NCBI RefSeq assembly: GCF_001751365.1
Contig: NZ_LJGT01000041.1
Span: forward strand, 1,481,045 to 1,545,044
Length of the DNA: 64,000 nucleotides
Direction of reading: 5' to 3'
Source: Streptomyces abyssalis
Lineage (GTDB): Bacteria > Actinomycetota > Actinomycetes > Streptomycetales > Streptomycetaceae
Made by a program: the position numbers and the translations under genes. Position 1 is the stretch's first letter, and each line of letters starts with the position of its first letter. The notes beneath the pieces were generated by a model. It ran no database searches and was not told the origin of the DNA. It worked only from the letters and a program-made list of their open reading frames with translations. Shown one piece after another: positions 8,742-14,888 of the stretch.

Positions 8742-10121
8742 ATGCCCATGGGTCACACTGCCACGCCCCCGCCGGCCACCGGCGGGCTGACAGCGACGGA
8801 GCACCGGCTGGCCAACGGCCTGCGCGTGGTGCTCTCCGAGGACCATCTCACTCCGGTCGCAGCGGTCTGTCTCTGGTACGACGTCGGCTCCCGGCACGAG
8901 GTCGCCGGCCGCACCGGGCTCGCCCACCTCTTCGAGCACCTGATGTTCCAGGGCTCCGCGCAGGTGCAGGGCAACGGGCACTTCGAGCTGGTGCAGGGCG
9001 CCGGCGGCTCGCTCAACGGCTCTACCAGCTTCGAGCGTACGAACTACTACGAGACCATGCCCGCCCACGAGTTGGAACTCGCGCTCTGGCTGGAGGCGGA
9101 CCGCATGGGCTCCCTGCTGACCGCCCTGGACGACGAGTCCATGGAGAACCAGCGCGACGTGGTCAAGAACGAGCGCCGCCAGCGCTACGACAACGTGCCC
9201 TACGGCACCGCGTTCGAGAAGCTCACGGCCATGGCCTACCCGGAGGGCCACCCGTATCACCACACCCCGATCGGCTCGATGGCCGACCTGGACGCGGCGT
9301 CGCTGGAGGACGCCCGGGAGTTCTTCCGCACGTACTACGCGCCGAACAACGCCGTGCTGACCGTCGTCGGCGACATCGACACGGAGCAGACGCTCGGCTG
9401 GATCGAGAAGTACTTCGGCTCCGTCCCGGGCCACGAGGGCAAGAAGCCGCCGCGGGACGGCACTCTGCCGGAGGTCATCGGCGAACAGATGCGCGAGGTC
9501 CTCGAAGAGGAGGTGCCCTCGCGGGCGTTGATGGCCGCGTACCGGCTGCCGCACGACGGCACCCGCGAGTGCGACGCCGCGGACCTGGCGCTGACGGCGC
9601 TCGGCGGCGGCGAGTCCTCGCGCCTCAACAAGCGCCTGGTCCGCCGGGACAGGCTCGCGGTCGGCGCCGGGTTCGGGCTGCTGAGGCTCGCCGGTGCGCC
9701 GTCGCTCGGCTGGCTGGACGTCAAGGCGTCCGGCGGCGTCGAGGTGACCGAGATCGAGGCGGCCGTCGACGACGAGCTGCGGCGCTTCGCGGAGGAAGGC
9801 CCGACGCCGGAGGAGATGGAGCGCGCCCAGGCCCAGTTGGAGCGCGAGTGGCTCGACAGGCTCGCCACCGTGGGCGGCCGCGCCGACGAACTCTGCCGCT
9901 ACGCGGTGCTGTTCGGCGATCCTCAGCTCGCGCTGACCGCCGTGCAGCGCGTCCTGGACATCACCGCCGAGGAGGTGCGCGAGGTGGCCGCCGCCCGGCT
10001 CCGTCCGGACAACCGCGCGGTGCTCGTGTACGAGCCCACCGAGCCCGCGGAGTCCGCCGAGGCCGCCGAGCAGGCCGCCGGCGACGACGAGACCCACGAG
10101 ACCGAGGAGCCCGGCCAGTGA
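8742..10121 (+). CDS. M16 family zinc metallopeptidase, catalytic subunit
   Basis: This 459-residue insulinase-like peptidase has the inverted zinc motif HLFEH (His62, Glu65, His66), and the distal glutamate helix lies in ENQRDVVKNERRQR. Both M16 repeats (an N-terminal M16 domain and a C-terminal M16_C domain) are present. There is no signal peptide, so it should act in the cytosol. The second gene starts inside its stop codon (GTGA overlap) and encodes an M16 half without the zinc site. In this family such pairs form heterodimers like mitochondrial processing peptidase alpha/beta. The substrate is unknown. The start has GAAGGGA upstream. Confidence 0.92.
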   Translation: MPMGHTATPPPATGGLTATEHRLANGLRVVLSEDHLTPVAAVCLWYDVGSRHEVAGRTGLAHLFEHLMFQGSAQVQGNGHFELVQGAGGSLNGSTSFERTNYYETMPAHELELALWLEADRMGSLLTALDDESMENQRDVVKNERRQRYDNVPYGTAFEKLTAMAYPEGHPYHHTPIGSMADLDAASLEDAREFFRTYYAPNNAVLTVVGDIDTEQTLGWIEKYFGSVPGHEGKKPPRDGTLPEVIGEQMREVLEEEVPSRALMAAYRLPHDGTRECDAADLALTALGGGESSRLNKRLVRRDRLAVGAGFGLLRLAGAPSLGWLDVKASGGVEVTEIEAAVDDELRRFAEEGPTPEEMERAQAQLEREWLDRLATVGGRADELCRYAVLFGDPQLALTAVQRVLDITAEEVREVAAARLRPDNRAVLVYEPTEPAESAEAAEQAAGDDETHETEEPGQ

Positions 10122-11551
10122 GCGACGCCCCGAACCAGCAGACCGCCCCGGCCGGCACCTCACAGGCCCAGGGCAAGCAGATGGAGTTCCATCCGCGTCC
10201 CGGTGGCGGCCGGCCCAAGCCCTGGGCATTCCCCGCACCGGACCGCGGCGTGCTCGGAAACGGGCTGACGGTGCTGCGCTGCCACCGCCCGGGCCAGCAG
10301 GTCGTCGCCGTCGAAGTCACGCTGCAGGCGCCGCTGGACGCCGAGCCGGCCGGCCTCGACGGGGTGGCGACGATCATGGCTCGCGCCTTCTCCGAGGGCA
10401 CGGACAAGCTCGACGCCGAGGCATTCGCCGACGAGCTGGAGAGCTGCGGAGCCTCCCTCGACGCATACGCCGACCACGCGGCCGTGCGCGTCTCGCTGGA
10501 GGTGCCCGCCTCCCGGCTGCGCAAGGCGCTCGGCCTGTTCGCCGACGCGCTGCGCGCCCCCGCCTTCCCGGAGAGCGAGGTCGAACGTCTCGTCGGCAAC
10601 CGTCTGGACGAGATCCCGCACGAGCTGGCCAACCCGACGCGGCGTGCCGCCAAGGAGCTCGCGAAGGAGCTGTATCCGGCCTCCGCCCGGATGTCCCGTC
10701 CGCGGCAGGGCACGGAGGAGACGGTCGCCCGTATCGACGCGGCAGCGGTCCGCGCCTTCTACGACGCGCACGTACGGCCCGCCACGGCCACCGCGGTCGT
10801 GGTCGGCGACCTCGACGGCGTCGACCTGGACGCCGTACTGGCCGAGACCCTGGGAGACTGGACGGGGTCAGCGGCCGAGCCGCGGCATGCGGCCCCCATC
10901 ACGGCCGACGACACCGGGCGCGTCATCATCGTCGACCGGCCGGGCGCGGTGCAGACCCAGCTGCTGATCGGCCGCATCGGGCCCGACAGGCACGACCGCG
11001 TCTGGCCGGCGCAGGTCCTGGGCACGTACTGCCTGGGCGGCACCCTCACCTCGCGGCTCGACCGTGTGCTGCGCGAGGAGAAGGGCTACACCTACGGTGT
11101 GCGCGCCTTCGGGCAGGTCCTGCGCTCCACCGCCGACGGCACGGGCGCGGCCCTGCTCGCGGTCTCCGGATCGGTCGCCACGGACGTCACCGGCCCGGCC
11201 CTCGCGGATCTGTGGCACGTGCTGCGCACGCTCGCCGCCGAGGGGCTCACGGACGACGAGCGCGACGTCGCCGTGCAGAACCTGGTGGGCGTCGCACCCC
11301 TGAAGTACGAGACGGCTGCCGCCGTCGCCGACACCCTCGCGGAGCAGGTCGAGCAGCAACTCCCCGACGACTACCAGGCGAACGTCTACGAGGAGCTGGC
11401 CCGTACGGGCACGGTCGAGGCCACGGCCGCGGTCGTGTCGGCCTTCCCGCCGGACAGGCTCGTGACGGTGCTCGTCGGCGACGCCTCCCAGATCGCCGGT
11501 CCCGTACGGGAGTTGGGGATCGGCGAGGTCAAGGTCGTGACCGGCGGCTGA
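10118..11551 (+). CDS. M16 family peptidase-like partner lacking the zinc motif
   Basis: This 477-residue protein aligns with M16 peptidases but has no HxxEH; the equivalent helix reads VATIMARAFSEGT. It keeps the R/Y substrate-contact motif seen in the second half of active complexes (LREEKGYTYGV). That pattern is typical of the non-catalytic partner of a two-subunit M16B enzyme. The GTG start overlaps the stop of the upstream M16 gene by three bases, so translation is probably coupled and the subunits made in equal amounts. A strong hairpin follows about 50 bases after the stop. Confidence 0.9.
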   Translation: MSDAPNQQTAPAGTSQAQGKQMEFHPRPGGGRPKPWAFPAPDRGVLGNGLTVLRCHRPGQQVVAVEVTLQAPLDAEPAGLDGVATIMARAFSEGTDKLDAEAFADELESCGASLDAYADHAAVRVSLEVPASRLRKALGLFADALRAPAFPESEVERLVGNRLDEIPHELANPTRRAAKELAKELYPASARMSRPRQGTEETVARIDAAAVRAFYDAHVRPATATAVVVGDLDGVDLDAVLAETLGDWTGSAAEPRHAAPITADDTGRVIIVDRPGAVQTQLLIGRIGPDRHDRVWPAQVLGTYCLGGTLTSRLDRVLREEKGYTYGVRAFGQVLRSTADGTGAALLAVSGSVATDVTGPALADLWHVLRTLAAEGLTDDERDVAVQNLVGVAPLKYETAAAVADTLAEQVEQQLPDDYQANVYEELARTGTVEATAAVVSAFPPDRLVTVLVGDASQIAGPVRELGIGEVKVVTGG

Positions 11552-11601
11552 GCATGCCGCACGGCTGACGCACCACCAGGACACGCGCCGCGAAGACACA
11601 C

Positions 11602-11636
11602 GCGCCCCGGTTCACACAGAGCGTGAACCGGGGCGC
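11602..11636 (+). terminator. intrinsic-type terminator after the M16 pair
   Basis: A perfect 14-base stem (arms GCGCCCCGGTTCAC and its complement) encloses a seven-base loop 50 bases after the M16 stop. There is no T-tract, as is usual for Streptomyces. Confidence 0.8.
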
Positions 11637-11821
11637 TGTGCCGTCGCGGCCGAAATGCCGCTGAATGCCGCCGAGAGGCGGTCCTAATGTCCGTATTGCC
11701 GGTAGTACCCCGTTCCGTTGTGTGGGCTGCGCGACAAAACAAGGGTTTGGTTTGGCCGTTGGCAGATGTCCCCTTTAGCGTCGATCCGGCTGTTCGTCAG
11801 AAGTGACCGCGACCGCGGCCG

Positions 11822-12136
11822 ACGTTCGGCTTCGCCGAGTCTCCCCGTACGACGACGTACACAGGGAGAGCCGGGGGCTCTTCCCTCGCGGCGCCGCCAA
11901 GGCGCAGAGGGTCCCCTCCCAGTCCGGACCGGAAACGGTACGGCGGGGGAGGGGGTGGGGTGAATCGGTCCGCTGCGCTGCGGACCGTAGGAGACCTTCC
12001 TGCTCCGAACCGACTGGGGGCCCCTCCCGCCGGATTCCCCGCTGGATACCGCCGGGTGTTCCGCCGCAGCGATGCGCGGAGACCCGTGCGCGACCCTGCG
12101 CGGAATCATGCAGGCAGGAGGCAGACCCGGTAGGCG
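11822..12136 (+). ncRNA. cyclic di-AMP riboswitch (ydaO/yuaA type) in the M23 peptidase leader
   Basis: The leader carries the conserved blocks of the ydaO-yuaA class in the right order: an early CGCCGAGTC element, ACAGGGAGAGCC, the diagnostic GGGGTGAATC (11957-11966), then a GTAGGAGACCTTCC...CTCCGAACC block near 11987-12010 and the closing GACCCGGTAGGCG (12124-12136). A hairpin with arms CGGTCCGC lies between. Ligand knowledge comes from the family: this class binds c-di-AMP and normally turns genes off. In Streptomyces it typically precedes cell-wall hydrolase genes, as here. Boundaries are approximate and the expression platform was not resolved. Confidence 0.88.
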
Positions 12137-12165
12137 AGAAGGAGGGAAAGGAGTCACGCCACCCC

Positions 12166-13014
12166 ATGGCGTTCATCCGTGCCACCGGGACGCACCGCCG
12201 TACCCGCCCCAAGAGCCGGCGTGCGAAGGCCGCAGGCATAGCCGGCCTGACCGTCGGCGTCGTCGGAACCCTCGCGACCCCCGCGCTGGCCGGGACAGGC
12301 CAGACGCAGACAGCGAGCGGCGCCGCTGAGAAGAGCGTCCAGGAGACCCGGGACGAGGCCGGTCACGAGGCCGGCAAGGCCGGCTCCGGAGCCGGCCACG
12401 ACACCGGTCTCAGCCGTGCCGTCGGATTCGGCGACTCGATCGCCGAGACCGTCAGCGAACAGGCCCAGCTCCAGAAGGAGGCCGCCGCCCAGGCTAAGGC
12501 CGCGAACGAGGCCAAGCGCAAGGCCGCCGCCGACAAGGCGAAGCGCGAGCGCGAGGCCGAGGAGAAGGCCGAGCGGGCCGCAAGGGCAAAGGAACGGGCG
12601 AAGCTCAACGCATACGTCGCCCCGCTGGAGGACGCCTCGCTGTCCACCCCGTACCAGAGCTCCGGCGGGCTGTGGTCCTCCGGCAGCCACACCGGTGTCG
12701 ACTTCTCGGCCGGCGAGGGCACCGAGGTGCGTTCGGTCGCGTCCGGCGAGGTCGTCGAGGCAGGCAGCGACGGCTCGTTCGGCAACAGCATCGTCATCAA
12801 GCACCGGGACGGCACCTACACGCAGTACGGACACCTGTCGTCGCTCAGCGTCTCGGCCGGCCAGACGGTCAAGGCGGGCCAGCAGATCGCGCTGTCCGGC
12901 TCCACCGGGAACACCACGGGCCCGCACCTGCACTTCGAGGCCCGCACCGGTGCCGACTACGGCTCGGACATGGATCCGGTCGCCTACCTCCGCAAGCACG
13001 GCGTCGACCTCTGA
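12166..13014 (+). CDS. secreted M23 family peptidoglycan endopeptidase
   Basis: The 282-residue protein has a signal peptide ending near ALAG (about residue 42), an alanine/lysine/glutamate-rich helical region (roughly residues 90-145) likely to form a coiled coil, and a C-terminal M23 (LytM/Peptidase_M23) domain. Zinc ligands lie in HTGVDF and HLHF. It should cleave peptide cross-links in the wall. The long, structured leader is a c-di-AMP riboswitch, so expression is tied to this second messenger. The ATG was chosen because the signal peptide begins there and AAGGAG lies upstream. Its downstream terminator has been split by an insertion sequence. Confidence 0.93.
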   Translation: MAFIRATGTHRRTRPKSRRAKAAGIAGLTVGVVGTLATPALAGTGQTQTASGAAEKSVQETRDEAGHEAGKAGSGAGHDTGLSRAVGFGDSIAETVSEQAQLQKEAAAQAKAANEAKRKAAADKAKREREAEEKAERAARAKERAKLNAYVAPLEDASLSTPYQSSGGLWSSGSHTGVDFSAGEGTEVRSVASGEVVEAGSDGSFGNSIVIKHRDGTYTQYGHLSSLSVSAGQTVKAGQQIALSGSTGNTTGPHLHFEARTGADYGSDMDPVAYLRKHGVDL

Positions 13015-13074
13015 CGGGCGGCGTCCTTCGCACGGAGCACGACGAAGCCCCCGGCCGCCAGGGCGAATTCGAGG

Positions 13075-13088
13075 GGTCGTTGCAACAC
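13075..13088 (+). repeat. IS30 terminal inverted repeat, transposase 3' side
   Basis: GGTCGTTGCAACAC, a perfect inverted match to 14346-14359. It lies seven bases beyond the transposase stop. Confidence 0.85.
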
Positions 13089-13094
13089 AAGTGA

Positions 13095-14327
13095 TCAACT
13101 GGCTGTTGCCAGGAGCTTAGCGAGGCGCTCGGCTGGGGTTTCCCAGCCGAGCGTTTTGCGTGGGCGGCTGTTGAGTTCGGCTGCGACGGCGTCCAGGTGG
13201 TCTCGGGTGTGGACGGACAGGTCTGTTCCTTTCGGGAAGTACTGTCGCAGCAGGCCGTTGGTGTTCTCGTTCGAGCCGCGCTGCCAGGGGCTGCCGGGGT
13301 TACAGAAGTAGACGGGGATGTCGGTGGCGATGGTGAATGCCTGGTGGGCGGCCATCTCCGAGCCCTGGTCCCAGGTCAGAGACTTCCGCAGGTGCGGCGG
13401 CAGGTCCTTCACGGTCTCGGCCAGCGCGTCTCGGGTGTTGCCCGCGCTGTGACCGGCCGGCAGGTGGACGAGCAGGACGTAGCGGGTGGCTCGCTCCACG
13501 AGGGTGCCGATCGAGGACTTGTGATCCTTGCCGATGATGAGGTCGCCCTCCCAGTGGCCGGGAACGGCCCGGTCGGCGGCCTCAGCGGGACGATCGCTGA
13601 TCATCACCATGTTCGGGATGCTGCGGGGCTGGCGCTTGTAGGACTGTCGGTGGGGCCGGCGCCGTGCGCGACCGGTTCGCAGGGCTCGGGTCAGCTCGCG
13701 GCGGAGTTCTCCGCGGCCCTGGACGTAGAGGGCCTGGTAGATGGTCTCGTGCGTCACGTGCATCTCCGGCCGGTCGGGAAAGCGTGCACGCAGAGCGTGG
13801 CAGATCTGTTCCGGGCTCCATCGCAGCGTGAGGTGGTCCTGGATGAAGTCACGCAGCTGCGAGTTCTGCCCGATCTTGCCGGGCTTGGGACGCGGGCGCC
13901 GCTGTTCGGCTCGGCGATGGGCGGCATGCGGGCGGTAGACCCAGCAAGACGCGTCCCCGCGTAACGGCATGCCGTTACGGCGTACTTCTCGACTGATCGT
14001 GGACGGGCTGCGGTCCAGCTCGGTGGCAATCTGCCGGATCGAGGCGTTCTCCCTCAACCGGTCGGCTATGTGGATGCGGTCCTTCTCCTGGAGGTAGCGC
14101 GAGGAGCCGGAAGCCGAAGCCTCGACATGGATCGGAGGCTTCGGCTTCCCTGTAGGCGGCGCATGCCAGCCGTTGCGCCATCTCTTGCCGGTCCGCAAGT
14201 TGATGCCGACGATCCGGCAGGCCTCTCTGCTGCTGTAGCCCTGCTCCATGAGCCGGAAGTATGCCGCCCGCTCACGCGTCAGACGGCGCCCCTTCTGATG
14301 CCGGTCCGCCCGGATCTCGAAGTCCAT
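13095..14327 (-). CDS. IS30-family DDE transposase
   Basis: This 410-residue transposase catalyses cut and joining of the element ends. The N-terminus has IS30-type helix-turn-helix domains (YSSREACRIVGIN and IRQIATELDRSPSTISREV). The catalytic core shows the DDE triad in GHWEGDLIIGK, LTWDQGSEM and SNENTNGLLRQYFPK, the last being an IS30 hallmark. The ATG at 14327 was preferred over an upstream TTG because AAGGGG precedes it at good spacing and the TTG lies within the terminal repeat. No frameshift or stop interrupts it. Confidence 0.95.
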   Translation of the reverse strand: MDFEIRADRHQKGRRLTRERAAYFRLMEQGYSSREACRIVGINLRTGKRWRNGWHAPPTGKPKPPIHVEASASGSSRYLQEKDRIHIADRLRENASIRQIATELDRSPSTISREVRRNGMPLRGDASCWVYRPHAAHRRAEQRRPRPKPGKIGQNSQLRDFIQDHLTLRWSPEQICHALRARFPDRPEMHVTHETIYQALYVQGRGELRRELTRALRTGRARRRPHRQSYKRQPRSIPNMVMISDRPAEAADRAVPGHWEGDLIIGKDHKSSIGTLVERATRYVLLVHLPAGHSAGNTRDALAETVKDLPPHLRKSLTWDQGSEMAAHQAFTIATDIPVYFCNPGSPWQRGSNENTNGLLRQYFPKGTDLSVHTRDHLDAVAAELNSRPRKTLGWETPAERLAKLLATAS

Positions 14328-14345
14328 CGCACCCCTTGAACTGGG

Positions 14346-14359
14346 GTGTTGCAACGACC
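14346..14359 (-). repeat. IS30 terminal inverted repeat, transposase 5' side
   Basis: The reverse complement of the 14 bases at 13075-13088. It lies just upstream of the transposase ribosome-binding site. Confidence 0.85.
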
Positions 14360-14463
14360 ACTAGAACTCAAGTCGGGCGGCCGGGGGCTTCGTGTCGCTG
14401 TCCGGCTGTGTGGCCGGGCGCCCGATCCGTACGAAACCGGACGCTATTCGCGTAGAGAGGGCG

Positions 14464-14748
14464 TCAGACGGTCTCGGGCAGTTCCTCCAGGCCCTCGGAG
14501 ACCAGCGTCGCCAGACGCTCCAGAGCGCCCTCGGCGTCCACCGCGTCGGACGCCAGCACGATCACCTCACCGGACTCCGCGCCCAGGCCCAGGACACCGA
14601 GCATCGACGCCGCATTGACCGGAGTGCCGTCGTCACCCTTCCTGACGGTGACGGGGACACCGGCCGCGGCCGCCGCGCGGCAGAAGATCGAGGCAGGACG
14701 GGCGTGCAAGCCCTCCGCCCACCCGACGGTGACGCGGCGCTCTACCAT
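14464..14748 (-). CDS. ptsH: phosphocarrier protein HPr
   Basis: This 94-residue protein relays phosphate from enzyme I to sugar-specific IIA domains of the phosphotransferase system. The phosphorylated histidine is His15 in GLHARPAS. The regulatory-serine region appears as NAASMLGVLGLG, with Ser48 at the usual place. Length and layout match HPr throughout. The ATG has GAAGGG upstream; a longer in-frame start at 14823 adds a non-homologous extension. It is monocistronic, diverges from the GNAT/synthetase gene and converges on the M23 gene across the split terminator. Confidence 0.95.
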   Translation of the reverse strand: MVERRVTVGWAEGLHARPASIFCRAAAAAGVPVTVRKGDDGTPVNAASMLGVLGLGAESGEVIVLASDAVDAEGALERLATLVSEGLEELPETV

Positions 14749-14888
14749 GGTTGTTGCCCTTCGAATCGTGCTTGCGTCCCTCCGGGACAAGTCTCGCATG
14801 CCCCTCCCGGTGGGCTGTCGCACCCCCTTGACGTGCGCTGCCGGATGTCCGGGGCCGTGTCCGCCGGTGCGGCCTTACCCTGATCCCC

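Larger units (their letters stand above)
13075..14359 (-). mobile_element. IS30-family insertion sequence
   Basis: The element of about 1,285 bases carries one transposase gene and is bounded by 14-base perfect terminal inverted repeats, GGTCGTTGCAACAC at 13075-13088 and its complement at 14346-14359. I do not see a clear target-site duplication; the flanking dinucleotides differ (GG and AC), so the exact ends may be off by a base or two. The transposase is full length, so the copy may still be mobile. Confidence 0.88.
13042..14393. terminator. bidirectional terminator stem split by the IS30 element
   Basis: ACGAAGCCCCCGGCCGCC at 13042-13059 is the exact reverse complement of the 18 bases at 14376-14393. 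The two arms lie on either side of the insertion sequence, between the convergent M23 and HPr genes. Joined, they make an 18-base-pair stem, so an ancestral terminator was interrupted within its loop. The arms are now about 1.3 kb apart. Confidence 0.8.

Noticed and set aside
8702..11551. A single 949-codon frame suggesting an M16 fusion protein
   Set aside because: Its first half is an out-of-frame reading of the first M16 gene; only the part from 10118 is family-like.
13060..13074. Target-site duplication of the IS30 element
   Set aside because: The bases next to the two inverted repeats do not match; only a loose 10-base resemblance exists further out (GAATTCGAG and GAACTCAAG).
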